Shown: one piece after another, positions 1-8,156 of the stretch | Layout of the letters: each line of letters starts with the position of its first letter | Numbering within the stretch: the first letter of the stretch is position 1 | Source: Lachnospiraceae bacterium | GTDB lineage: Bacteria; Bacillota; Clostridia; Lachnospirales; Lachnospiraceae | Length of the DNA: 53,952 bases | Direction: 5' to 3' | Assembly: GCA_015057435.1 (NCBI GenBank) | Contig: SVEJ01000020.1 | Location: 1 to 53,952, forward strand | Made by a program: the position numbers and the translations under genes | The notes under the pieces: model-generated | What the model was told of the DNA's origin: nothing | The model's input: the letters and a program-made list of their open reading frames with translations, nothing else | The model's database searches: none

Positions 1-121
1 CCTTTAACATATTCTTTTTCTTATCCTTATAGCTTTTTGAAAACTCATGTTTTTCTTCATTTGAAACAAATTCTTCAAACTCAGGAATGAATGATTCGAT
101 ACATAAATCTTCCTTCTTCAT
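1..121 (-). CDS. Truncated gene downstream of ECF sigma factor (possible anti-sigma factor)
   Basis: Only the first 40 codons lie in the window; the gene continues past the left edge. The translation starts MKKEDLCIES and is acidic, then lysine-rich. The ATG is preceded by AAGGAGTG at good spacing, and it overlaps the last 41 bases of the sigma gene, so the two are translationally coupled. ECF sigma genes are commonly followed by a membrane-bound anti-sigma factor, and that is the best contextual guess, but no transmembrane or zinc-binding segment is visible in this fragment. The function is inference only. Confidence 0.6.
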   Translation of the reverse strand, partial: MKKEDLCIESFIPEFEEFVSNEEKHEFSKSYKDKKKNMLK

Positions 122-626
122 TCTGCTCACTCCTTTTCTTCATCATCTTTTTCGCCCGTTCAAACCGCTTCCGAACATTCGGTTCACTAATCCCTAATCG
201 AATTGCTACTTCCCGAACCGATAAATTCTCAACAACAAGTAAATGTACAACCTTAGCGTATTTTTCAGGAAGTTCATTTATCATTGTCTCCATGTCTATA
301 CCACAAATCTCTTCGTCAGTATCGGAACATGCTTGCTGGATGGTGTCTTCATCTGCTAAATACATCCACTCAGTATCTCTCTTGTTTCTTCGGTAACTAT
401 TGAGAGAAACATTTTTTATAATCGTATATAGATACCTTTGACAATCCTCTGACGAAGCATCTTCAAAAATTTTCCCACTTTGCATGAGACGTATAAATGC
501 TTCCTGTACCGCATCCTCTGACATCCCCACATCATGCAATATGGAATATGCAATGTAATACATCTTATGTTCATAGAGTGTATAACACTGTTCTATAAAA
601 CGAAGCTCTTTGTTTTTCTTGTCCAC
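81..626 (-). CDS. ECF-type RNA polymerase sigma factor (sigma-70 family)
   Basis: A 181-residue alternative sigma factor that would direct RNA polymerase to stress- or envelope-type promoters. Region 2 is seen around residues 10-75 (YYIAYSILHD, then EDAVQEAFIRL and the RYLYTIIKN core-binding segment). Region 4 is the C-terminal helix-turn-helix (LPEKYAKVV, SVREVAIRLGISEPNVRKRFERA). I chose a GTG start at 626 because AGGAGGTGG sits seven bases upstream; the longer ATG frame from 674 has only a close, weak AAGG and would add 16 residues containing no known domain. It overlaps the next gene by 41 bases, typical of a sigma/anti-sigma pair. The regulon is unknown. Confidence 0.9.
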   Translation of the reverse strand: MDKKNKELRFIEQCYTLYEHKMYYIAYSILHDVGMSEDAVQEAFIRLMQSGKIFEDASSEDCQRYLYTIIKNVSLNSYRRNKRDTEWMYLADEDTIQQACSDTDEEICGIDMETMINELPEKYAKVVHLLVVENLSVREVAIRLGISEPNVRKRFERAKKMMKKRSEQNEEGRFMYRIIHS

Positions 627-686
627 GCAGCCACCTCCTGTCTCTCTTGTTTCATAATTACATACACGTGTCATGTCCTTACACTA

Positions 687-694
687 ATCATAAC
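687..694 (-). promoter_or_regulatory. Probable extended -10 promoter for the sigma factor gene
   Basis: On the minus strand TGTTATGAT (TGn plus TATGAT) lies about 60 bases upstream of the GTG start. A TTGTCA upstream has a 21-base spacer, too long for a normal -35, so the call rests on the extended -10. An ECF-type autoregulatory promoter was not recognised. Confidence 0.4.
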
Positions 695-723
695 ACTCAA
701 AAACACACATTTGTGACAAAACG

Positions 724-770
724 AAGAAAAAAAGAGAACTTTCTATGCTATTATAGAAAATTCTCTTTTA
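724..770 (-). terminator. Intrinsic terminator after rubredoxin
   Basis: A stem of about 16 base pairs (AAAGAGAA.CTTTCTAT pairing with ATAGAAAATTCTCTTT, six-base loop) is followed on the minus strand by a run of seven T. It lies between the rubredoxin gene and the sigma gene and should insulate them. Confidence 0.75.
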
Positions 771-782
771 ATTAATATACTG

Positions 783-805
783 GATATATGAATCATTCAT
801 ATATC
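783..805. promoter_or_regulatory. Perfect 23-bp palindrome, candidate operator
   Basis: GATATATGAAT, one central C, then the exact reverse complement ATTCATATATC. There is no T-tract after it, so it is not an obvious terminator. It stands next to the 13-bp repeat array, in the 3' region of rubredoxin and upstream of the sigma gene. The form (odd-spaced, AT-rich dyad) resembles sites for dimeric regulators, but no regulator can be named. Confidence 0.5.
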
Positions 806-808
806 TTA

Positions 809-886
809 TTTACATAACCTATTTACATAATTATTTGACATAAACAATTTACATAAATTATTTACATAACATGTTTACATAATTAT
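809..886. repeat. Six-unit 13-bp tandem repeat, core TTTACATAA
   Basis: TTTACATAA begins at 809, 822, 848, 861 and 874, with the variant TTGACATAA at 835. The spacing is exactly 13 bases throughout, while the four bases between cores vary. Constant cores with free linkers suggest a spaced binding site rather than a simple slipped repeat. Two further units with the same spacing occur at 27262-27283. Confidence 0.8.
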
Positions 887-906
887 TTTTATCAAACACA
901 AAACCC

Positions 907-1065
907 TTATCCCACTTCACTAAACTGGTCTTTTCCCACCATACAAAGCGGGCAAAGGAAATCCTCCGGAACATCTTCCCATTTCGTTCCTGGTGCAATT
1001 CCCTGCTCCTCATATCCTACTTCTTCATCATAGATCCATCCACACACATCACATACATACTGCAT
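907..1065 (-). CDS. Rubredoxin
   Basis: A complete 52-residue rubredoxin, the normal size. It carries the two iron-binding knuckles CDVCGW (residues 5-10) and CPLCMVG near residue 38, plus the family segment around [12 protein letters not shown]. It is a cytoplasmic one-electron carrier, in anaerobes usually feeding oxygen- or peroxide-reducing enzymes. The ATG at 1065 follows AAGGAGCG; the longer frame upstream lacks a site and is not rubredoxin-like. It lies downstream of the oxidoreductase genes but is separated from them by a folded element, so it is probably transcribed alone. Confidence 0.95.
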   Translation of the reverse strand: MQYVCDVCGWIYDEEVGYEEQGIAPGTKWEDVPEDFLCPLCMVGKDQFSEVG

Positions 1066-1182
1066 TTTAACACGCTCCTTATATTTTAATCTTGTTCTAA
1101 ACATTTCAATATACGTATCATTGTGTAGGAGAATTGCAAAAATAATTAATAAGCTACATTGAATTATAAAGATAAACAACTA

Positions 1183-1284
1183 CCAACAAGCAGGTGCGTT
1201 CGCAATCCGTCGGTACTTAATGAGATATTTCATCGAATTTAGTACCGCTACGCATTGCGAGCAGCGGAAACGTGCTTGCGTTGG
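1183..1284 (-). other. Long imperfect hairpin at the 3' end of the oxidoreductase operon
   Basis: About 100 bases fold on themselves. CCAAC/GTTGG and AAGCA/TGCTT form the outer arm, and 1201-1217 pairs with 1241-1259 (CGCAATCCGT-CGGTACT against AGTACCG-ctACG-ATTGCG). The stem has several internal loops. It lies 56 bases past the stop of the oxidoreductase gene and may act as a terminator or RNA stabiliser, but no T-tract was seen on the minus strand right after it. Confidence 0.55.
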
Positions 1285-1339
1285 TTTGTTTATTTTTATA
1301 ATTCTCTTAATGTATCGCTTATTTTTGCAATCTCCAACT

Positions 1340-3520
1340 CTACAACAGCGGATGCTCCGCTCTCGCCTTCAAGCGCTCCCATCTTCGATCCACTTCTGCC
1401 TGAATACTCTCCACAACGCTACGATACTCCTCTTTTCCCAGATGCTTGGTTCTTCCCATCATGACAAGCCAATCAGAAACCGGTATTTTCTTCTTAGAAT
1501 TCTCCGGATCATAGCTTAAGCTCGTAATCCCCTGTTCAATTTCAAACAATGGGAAATAACAGCTATCCACTGCAGCCGCAATAACGCTTCGTTCATTGTT
1601 TGGCGGATCACTCCAATTGAGTGGGCAGGCCGAAATTGCTTTTACATAAGCTGTTCCATACTCATTGGCATATTTTTGTGCCTTTGCTGCTTTTTTCATG
1701 AAGTCCAATGGATTGGACTCTGCTACCGTTGCCACATAAGGCATATTGGTGGCTGCCATCAGCATTGGAGAATCCTTGTGAAAAAATGTCTTACCGTACT
1801 GCATATTTCCTACATGGGATGTGGAACTCTTAGCACCCATCGGTGTGGAATAAGAAAGCTGATAACCGGTGTTCATATATCCACCATTATCGTATTCAAA
1901 AATAATCAGATTAGCACCACGAATAGCAGTTCCGAGGGCAGAACCCATACCGATATCCATTCCGCCATCTCCACTCACCATTACAAAGGTAATATCTCCT
2001 TCCGGATACTCTCCACGTTTCTGTTTTTGTTTGAACATTTCCACCAAACCCGATAATGTGGCAGCACCATTTTGGAATAGGTTATGCACATAAGGCACCT
2101 TAAATGCGGTCTTTGGGTAAGCCGTAGTCACAACCATACCACAACCGGTCTGGAATAAAATCACTACATTTCCTTTGATACCTCGCATCAACATATTCAC
2201 ATTAACAGGAATTCCGCAACCGGGACACGCACCATGTCCCGGAGCAAGACGTTTTGGCATCGCTGTTGATTCATTCAACGTCTTACATTCGATTGCAGTC
2301 TCCTTCTCTCTAAGTGGCGCAAATAGCGGTGTTACACTGTAATCCTGTTCTCCGGTATACGTGCCAAGATAGTCAAATGCTATCGCATCTTTTTCGTATC
2401 CTAATTCAAGTAACGCTTTTGCATCCTCTTCATAGAAATCTTTTCCACCAAGTCCATATACACGGCTAATGACTTTGATAGCAAGCTGATATTCCTGCAA
2501 CATTGCCTTCAACTCGATGGATAGATTGCCACCGCCCGCACCATAGCTGTCCTGTCGATCAGCAACCACAATGGTTTTTGCATGCTTACATATTTCATAT
2601 AAAGCCTTTGCCGGATACGGACGAAGCAATTTGGTTGTGAACACACCAACCTTTTTTCCCTTCGCACGCATCTTATCAACTGTAACCTTCGCAGTATGAT
2701 ATGCGGAGCCTAATACAAATAACAAAATCTCTGCATCCTCATACTGATAGCCCTGTACAATATCATAGGTTCGTCCTGAAAGTTCCTCGTATTCTTTAAA
2801 AATAATCGGTAATTCATCCAGTGCTTCCCTCATCGCAAGGTGCAACTGATACTTATTATTAATAATATCCGGTTCATTCATGTAAGATCCAATCGACACC
2901 GGATGCTCCATATCAAGCGCAGAATACTTTGCTTCATATTCTCCTACAAATTCCTTAACAACACTATCATCCACAAACACCTGACTGTTTCTTTTTTGAT
3001 GACTCGTAAAAAATCCGTCAAATGCTACAATCACAGGAAGGTTTACTTTCTCTGCCCACCGCAATGCACAGATATTAAAGTCATAGACTTCTTGCGGAGT
3101 ATTGGCAAATAGAATCAGCCAACCTGTATTTAACGTATACATGATATCACTGTGGTCACCCTTTATAGAAAGAGGACCTGATACCGTACGACAAGCAACA
3201 TTCATCACCATCGGCATTCTCGTGCCCGACTGTACCGGCAACTGTTCAATTGCATATAATAACCCATTCGCACTTGTTGCGTTAAATACTCTTCCGCCTC
3301 CGGTCGTTGCACCGTAACAGATTCCCGCTGCACTGTGCTCTCCTTCCGCTGCGATCAAAGAAATATCGTGCTCTCCATCTGCTTTCATTTGATCCAGATA
3401 TTCCGCAATCTGTGTTGATGGTGTAATCGGATAATATCCCATCACATGATAGTTAATCTGTTTTGCTGCATAAGCGGCAAGTTCATTCCCGCTTTCAAAT
3501 AACATTTTTTGTTCTTTCAT
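1340..3520 (-). CDS. 2-oxoacid:ferredoxin oxidoreductase, fused alpha-beta subunits
   Basis: It catalyses CoA-dependent oxidative decarboxylation of a 2-oxoacid with reduction of ferredoxin; the substrate (pyruvate, branched-chain or another 2-oxoacid) cannot be read from sequence. Residues 1-400 are the alpha (pyrimidine-binding) part with YYPITPSTQIAEYL and the ATTGGGRVFNATSANG loop. Residues about 425-640 are the thiamine pyrophosphate-binding beta part with HGACPGCG near 431 and SGDGGMDIGMG near 517. The 726-residue chain thus fuses two subunits that are separate genes in many archaea and bacteria. Its ATG overlaps the stop of the partner gene by one base, with GGAGG upstream, so production is coupled to the gamma-delta subunit. 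Confidence 0.93.
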   Translation of the reverse strand: MKEQKMLFESGNELAAYAAKQINYHVMGYYPITPSTQIAEYLDQMKADGEHDISLIAAEGEHSAAGICYGATTGGGRVFNATSANGLLYAIEQLPVQSGTRMPMVMNVACRTVSGPLSIKGDHSDIMYTLNTGWLILFANTPQEVYDFNICALRWAEKVNLPVIVAFDGFFTSHQKRNSQVFVDDSVVKEFVGEYEAKYSALDMEHPVSIGSYMNEPDIINNKYQLHLAMREALDELPIIFKEYEELSGRTYDIVQGYQYEDAEILLFVLGSAYHTAKVTVDKMRAKGKKVGVFTTKLLRPYPAKALYEICKHAKTIVVADRQDSYGAGGGNLSIELKAMLQEYQLAIKVISRVYGLGGKDFYEEDAKALLELGYEKDAIAFDYLGTYTGEQDYSVTPLFAPLREKETAIECKTLNESTAMPKRLAPGHGACPGCGIPVNVNMLMRGIKGNVVILFQTGCGMVVTTAYPKTAFKVPYVHNLFQNGAATLSGLVEMFKQKQKRGEYPEGDITFVMVSGDGGMDIGMGSALGTAIRGANLIIFEYDNGGYMNTGYQLSYSTPMGAKSSTSHVGNMQYGKTFFHKDSPMLMAATNMPYVATVAESNPLDFMKKAAKAQKYANEYGTAYVKAISACPLNWSDPPNNERSVIAAAVDSCYFPLFEIEQGITSLSYDPENSKKKIPVSDWLVMMGRTKHLGKEEYRSVVESIQAEVDRRWERLKARAEHPLL

Positions 3521-4623
3521 TACACCAGGCCTCCTTCCACGCGTTCCTCAGTAAGATATGACTCACTCGTCACATAAGAATTCGGTCCTACCTCTTCGTA
3601 TTCTATCTCTTCTTGTAACAAGTCTTTGTTGCGCATAGAAAATGCCGGATCCGGATGTTCTTTTTCAACACCTCGTACAAGCGCAGCTACCGGACATACT
3701 TCCACGCAACGAAGACATCCTTTGCAGTGATGATAGTCTAGTCCCTGATTAACCATCATTTCCTTACCCTTATATTCTCCTTTTTCAAACTGGAACACCA
3801 TGTCCGGACAGGTGCTGTCACATAAGCCGCAATTGATACAGCGTTCTTTAATGAAAAGAGGAATATACCCTTCTCTAGATGCAGACAAATCATTCGATAC
3901 CGTAGAACCAAAACACGGATTCACACCACCGATTGGTGCATTTTCATATCCCCATCCGCTCTTCACATCCTCATATGGTACATACTCAAAGTCAGAATCA
4001 TCTTTTAGCGGTTCAAATGTTTTACTAAGAAGTTCCTCATACCCTCTTCTTACACCTGCAAGATTTCCCTCTAACATTGCAGGGTATTTTTTTCCAATTG
4101 TATCCTTCACAATTGATTCAACTGCATCTAAAGGAATGAATCCGGATACTTTTGCAAGTGCTCCTAACATGACCATATTGATACGACTTTTTTCCTCCAT
4201 CGCAATCGATAATGCATCAATACAATGAATCGTCCCTGCATATAGTTTCATCTTTTCACGCATCTCATCCGGCGTGGCTGTCGTATTGATTACAATCTGT
4301 GTATTCTCATCCACACCGGCAGTCACTGCACTTTTCCCAATCATTGCTTCATGAAACAAACCTAAGATATGTGGTTTTTCTACCGGTGAATTAATTCCGA
4401 TTTCTCTATTAGGTGCACTATAACGAATAAATGCTTTCACAGGTGAACCTCTTTTTTCAGAACCATAGCTGGAAAAACTGGCTGCATTTAATTTTAAGTA
4501 CATTGCACCAAGTTCTCCTAACATTTTTCCGCACAAGTTTGCACCAAGACCACCAATGCTCTCTAATCGTATCTCGTAATATCCGTTTTCATTGGTAATA
4601 GGTAATAACACACTCTCTTCCAT
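3520..4623 (-). CDS. 2-oxoacid:ferredoxin oxidoreductase, fused gamma-delta subunits
   Basis: The partner of the alpha-beta chain. Residues 1-190 match the gamma domain (GGLGANLCGKMLGELGA, and SSYGSEKRGSPVKAFIRYS). The C-terminal third is a two-cluster ferredoxin domain with CINCGLCDSTCP and CKGCLRCVEVCP, which carries two 4Fe-4S clusters and passes electrons to external ferredoxin. I place the start at the ATG at 4623, preceded by AGGAGGAAACGG, giving 367 residues; the upstream ATG at 4641 would put that Shine-Dalgarno inside the gene. Together the two genes supply alpha, beta, gamma and delta domains in two polypeptides. Confidence 0.92.
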   Translation of the reverse strand: MEESVLLPITNENGYYEIRLESIGGLGANLCGKMLGELGAMYLKLNAASFSSYGSEKRGSPVKAFIRYSAPNREIGINSPVEKPHILGLFHEAMIGKSAVTAGVDENTQIVINTTATPDEMREKMKLYAGTIHCIDALSIAMEEKSRINMVMLGALAKVSGFIPLDAVESIVKDTIGKKYPAMLEGNLAGVRRGYEELLSKTFEPLKDDSDFEYVPYEDVKSGWGYENAPIGGVNPCFGSTVSNDLSASREGYIPLFIKERCINCGLCDSTCPDMVFQFEKGEYKGKEMMVNQGLDYHHCKGCLRCVEVCPVAALVRGVEKEHPDPAFSMRNKDLLQEEIEYEEVGPNSYVTSESYLTEERVEGGLV

Positions 4624-4804
4624 CCGTTTCCTCCTTGCCATACCTAATTACGGGCTGTATGTATATGCTGTAATACAATCTTTCTTCTACATACATTTTG
4701 TCCTCTTTATAGTATAGAAAGGTTTAGAAATTTTATTCTTTATTATTGGAATTTATAAGACAACTATCAAAGAAAATGCTATTTGCAACGGCTTCGGGTG
4801 TGGC

Positions 4805-5115
4805 GGGATATGAAACAAAAAAATCCTGCCACGTTATGCATTGAATAGCATATAAAATGCTTATGAAATGTATTGCATACTCGGAAGATAACGTATTTGG
4901 TTAGCAGATTCATTCGTATCAGGGATATGGCGACAGGACGTCGGCATAAGGGTGCATGAGCCATGGATGGCGATTTGCACCCGACCCGTACGGTACAAAA
5001 ACATTTACGAAGCTGCTTAGTAAATACGTTGTCTGTAGAGTAGCATGCATTTTATAAGCAATTTATATATGCCAATACATAACGTGGCAGGATTTTTCTT
5101 CCCCGTTTCATATCA
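4805..5115. other. 0.3-kb folded intergenic element with long inverted arms
   Basis: This fills most of the 500-base gap between the ZIP transporter and the oxidoreductase. The ends GATATGAAAC (4807-4816) and GTTTCATATC (5105-5114) are perfect inverted repeats. The 17-base AATCCTGCCACGTTATG (4822-4838) is exactly complementary to 5078-5094, and pairing continues inward (AACGTATTT at 4890-4898 with 5022-5030). The apex has its own hairpins, GGGTGCA/TGCACCC (4950-4956, 4976-4982) enclosing GCCAT/ATGGC. The whole forms one long rod with a branched tip. It could be a structured RNA, a giant 3' hairpin of the transporter mRNA, or a small non-autonomous mobile element (MITE). No coding sequence is credible inside it. 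Confidence 0.7.
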
Positions 5116-5126
5116 GGGAAGTTGAT

Positions 5127-5879
5127 TTATAAGATGGTATCCATAATAAGCATCACCACGAATCCGATTAGCAAGGAATACGTTGCCGTTCTTTCATATC
5201 CGTGACTGTGCGTTTCCGGTATCATTTCATCACTAATGATATATAACATAGTTCCTCCTGCAAAAGCTAACGCAAAAGGTAAAATACTCGTTGAAACTGC
5301 AGCCAAAAAATATCCGATAAATGTTCCGACCACTTCAATCAATCCGGTTATCGCAGCAAGTGCAAATGCTCTGCTTCGCTTTACACCTGCAAGTACGAGA
5401 GGTGAAACCGTTACAATACCTTCCGGCACATTTTGCAACGCAATACCAACTGCAACAGTAAGTGCTGCGCCTGTATCTTCACCTGCAAAACCAACTCCCG
5501 CTGCCATTCCTTCCGGCAGATTATGAATTGCAACTGCAAGCATGAACAACAATGCACTATCGAGGTTGCGATTATTATCATGCGTTTCGATATCGACACC
5601 TGTCAGTTTGTGCAAATGTGGTGTCGCTTTGTCCATAGCATTTAAAAAAATTGCTCCTGAGAAAATTCCGATAACCGGTAACCACAGACCGCTTGCTCCA
5701 ACCAATTCTACCGAAGGCAAAATTAATCCAATCACTGCAGCTGCAAGCATAATTCCTGCTGCAAAACTTAATATAATATCATTTATCCGGTGTGACACAT
5801 TGTGAAAGAAAAATCCAATCATCGCACCTATAATTGTTGCGCCTCCTACTCCTATTGCCGTCATTAAAATCATTTGCAT
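5127..5879 (-). CDS. ZIP-family divalent metal transporter
   Basis: A 250-residue integral membrane protein with about eight hydrophobic segments that imports zinc or other divalent metals (zinc, iron, manganese). The metal-binding helices are visible as HNLPEGMAAG (near residue 118) and QNVPEGIVT (near 149), the ZIP signatures. The variable loop between TM3 and TM4 carries HLHKLTGVDIETHDNN. The start at 5879 follows GAGGAG seven bases upstream; the frame can begin at 5894 but without a binding site. The 3' end is immediately followed by the folded element. Confidence 0.92.
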   Translation of the reverse strand: MQMILMTAIGVGGATIIGAMIGFFFHNVSHRINDIILSFAAGIMLAAAVIGLILPSVELVGASGLWLPVIGIFSGAIFLNAMDKATPHLHKLTGVDIETHDNNRNLDSALLFMLAVAIHNLPEGMAAGVGFAGEDTGAALTVAVGIALQNVPEGIVTVSPLVLAGVKRSRAFALAAITGLIEVVGTFIGYFLAAVSTSILPFALAFAGGTMLYIISDEMIPETHSHGYERTATYSLLIGFVVMLIMDTIL

Positions 5880-5968
5880 ATTATCACTCCTCATCTGACA
5901 AAATCACAACTCTATTACTATCTTATGTTAGTTTCCAAAATTCGTCACTACAACCCGTTACCATTTAC

Positions 5969-6523
5969 TTAAAATCCGAAATCTTCATAATCTGCCGGTG
6001 TATAACGATGATACGTCACGTGATCTGCTTCCACCGCAATACAGTATCTGTAATCGTCCGGTATTCCATCTTGAAAATACACAAGATACTGAAACTCGCC
6101 ATTATGCATCTCTTCCACACACACCGAGTCTGAATGCTTTTGAAAAACATGAAAGAGATCCTCCCATGTCGTGCCATGCATTCTCACTGTTTCTATTAAT
6201 TCGTTCAAAAAACCATTCGCGCATATATGCTGATGCACATAATCCGCACCTGCCGGTGGCACAGCGATACAAAACCGTTCTCCCTTATTGGTGATACCGA
6301 CACCGCCAAGCTCCTCTGTACACCAACTGCTAAACCGTTGTAACAAATCGGTCATTTCTTCTATCGTAGCATCCACCTGTAAAAAACGATTCAAAGAAGA
6401 CAAAGGATAATACAGCCTCACCGTTTCCTTCAAATACCCAAGCTTTAATTGCTGCTCTTCTACAGAATCTATTATATTTTGTTTTAAGGATTCAAAATTA
6501 GCACACATTATCATATCACTCAT
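5969..6523 (-). CDS. DUF3877-like protein of unknown function
   Basis: A soluble 184-residue protein without signal peptide or membrane segment. YLKETVRLYYPLSSLNRFL (residues about 30-48) resembles the DUF3877 family described mainly from Lachnospiraceae; I recognise it by memory of the family, so the assignment is moderate. It lies 39 bases downstream of nothing but its own strand neighbours: its stop precedes the ZIP gene and its start follows the cardiolipin synthase gene, so it may be the last gene of the MATE-cls unit. The start is uncertain: the ATG at 6523 has GGAG very close, and the ATG at 6514 would be better spaced from it. Confidence 0.65.
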   Translation of the reverse strand: MSDMIMCANFESLKQNIIDSVEEQQLKLGYLKETVRLYYPLSSLNRFLQVDATIEEMTDLLQRFSSWCTEELGGVGITNKGERFCIAVPPAGADYVHQHICANGFLNELIETVRMHGTTWEDLFHVFQKHSDSVCVEEMHNGEFQYLVYFQDGIPDDYRYCIAVEADHVTYHRYTPADYEDFGF

Positions 6524-6562
6524 ACTCCAGTTTGCTCATTCATTATGTCTGTTATAAATGTT

Positions 6563-8152
6563 CTAAATCAATGGCGCTATCACTTTTAATAAGCTACCTC
6601 TCACCTTGATCCACCATTTTTCCTTTTTTATCGTTTCAAATGTCACTTCACGACATTTTGTAAGGGTCTCCTGAAAATCCTTCTCAATGTCTGCAATACA
6701 ATCTACATCATACATATAGGCTGCACACTCAAAATGATGATAGAAACTTCGATAATCCAGATTAACGGTTCCTACTACACCCTTCTTATCATCACTGACA
6801 AACACCTTTGCATGTACAAACCCAAGGGTATACTCATATATCTTTACGCCGGACGTTAACAATGCCTTATAATGCATTTTTGCCAAAGAGTACGGACCTT
6901 TCTTATCCGGAATTCCCGGTAAAATAATCTTTACATCAATACCTCGCTCCGCAGCAAATTGCAAAGCGGCCTCCATTTCCTCATCTAAAATGAGATACGG
7001 AGACATGATATGTACATATTCCGTTGCTTGATTTAAGATATCCATATAGATGCGTTCTCCTACTTTATCATCATCTAACGGATAATCGCCGTATGGTAAC
7101 ACAAATCCCTTGGAAAAACGCTCTGTGGATCCATTGTCTGGTTCTATATTACAGGTTAGATATTTGTTAAAATCTTCTTCCTTCGTATCCACATTCCACA
7201 TCTGTAAAAACATTAAGGTAAAGCTTTGGGCCGCCTCTCCTTTCAACATAATGCCGGCGTCCTTCCAATGACCATGCTTTTCTTTCACATTAATGTATTC
7301 ATCTGCCAGATTGATACCGCCTGTAAAAGCAGTATGCCCATCAATCACCAAAATCTTTCTGTGATCGCGATAATTATACAGAGTAGATACAAATGGTGTC
7401 AAAGGAGCAAACATCTTGCACTGAATACCAAGCTTTCTGATTCTTTTAGGATAATCATGCGGCAAAGTAGCAAACTCGCAACTTCCGTCATATAGCAGAC
7501 GAATCTCTACTCCTTCTTGCGCCTTCCGTGCAAGAATTTCTAATACCTTCCCCCACATAACTCCTTCTTCAATAATAAAATATTCCAAAAAAATGAATTC
7601 CTTAGCTTGTTCGAGTTCAACCAACAATGTATCTAATTTGTCCTGTCCCAAAGGAAAATATGTTACATTGGTATTCTCATAAACGGGATAACAACCTGTT
7701 CGATTCACGTAATGAACCAATGTTGCACTTTCCGGATTGACTTCTTTCAAATTTTGTAAAACAGTTGGATTCTGCTTCAAACTATCATCAGTAACCGCGA
7801 GCAAATGCTGCATTCTTTTTTTTATAGCCCGATGTCCAATATCCAAACGGGTATACAACAAAAACAATGAACCAAATAACGGAAGTACCATAATCACCAT
7901 GAGCCATGTCAGTTTCACATCACTGTCAAACTCGCAATTAAACAGATAGACAATCATCAAAATTTCAAACAACGTCATCACACCGGTGAACTGTGGCATA
8001 AACCCACTAAACCACTTATATGCCAATAGTAAAAATCCTATATTGACAAAAAATAACAACGTGATTAAACCAAGACGACTAAACACAACACTTAACAATC
8101 CTTGTTTACTTTTTTTCAACAAGCGGATTCCCACATGTTCTTCTTGTTCCAT
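6563..8152 (-). CDS. cls: Cardiolipin synthase (phospholipase D superfamily)
   Basis: It condenses two phosphatidylglycerol molecules to cardiolipin and glycerol at the inner membrane. The 529-residue protein begins with two hydrophobic helices (residues about 20-110). It then has the two HxKxxxxD catalytic motifs, HRKILVIDGHTAFTGG near 261 and HAKVFVSDDKKGVVGTVN near 446, each followed by the expected glycine/asparagine residues. The start follows AAGGAGTGAGAAC. It begins four bases after the stop of the MATE gene, so the two are one transcript. The length is close to the family's usual 480-510 with a slightly longer N-terminus. Confidence 0.95.
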   Translation of the reverse strand: MEQEEHVGIRLLKKSKQGLLSVVFSRLGLITLLFFVNIGFLLLAYKWFSGFMPQFTGVMTLFEILMIVYLFNCEFDSDVKLTWLMVIMVLPLFGSLFLLYTRLDIGHRAIKKRMQHLLAVTDDSLKQNPTVLQNLKEVNPESATLVHYVNRTGCYPVYENTNVTYFPLGQDKLDTLLVELEQAKEFIFLEYFIIEEGVMWGKVLEILARKAQEGVEIRLLYDGSCEFATLPHDYPKRIRKLGIQCKMFAPLTPFVSTLYNYRDHRKILVIDGHTAFTGGINLADEYINVKEKHGHWKDAGIMLKGEAAQSFTLMFLQMWNVDTKEEDFNKYLTCNIEPDNGSTERFSKGFVLPYGDYPLDDDKVGERIYMDILNQATEYVHIMSPYLILDEEMEAALQFAAERGIDVKIILPGIPDKKGPYSLAKMHYKALLTSGVKIYEYTLGFVHAKVFVSDDKKGVVGTVNLDYRSFYHHFECAAYMYDVDCIADIEKDFQETLTKCREVTFETIKKEKWWIKVRGSLLKVIAPLI

Positions 8153-8156
8153 GTTC

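Noticed and set aside
81..674. Longer sigma factor starting at 674
   Set aside because: The upstream ATG has a poor site, while the GTG at 626 has a full AGGAGG at correct distance.
809..886. CRISPR array
   Set aside because: Units of 13 bases with 4-base linkers are far too short, and there are no cas genes.
4779..4964. 61-residue open frame in the folded element
   Set aside because: It follows from the inverted repeats; no ribosome binding site and an implausible composition.
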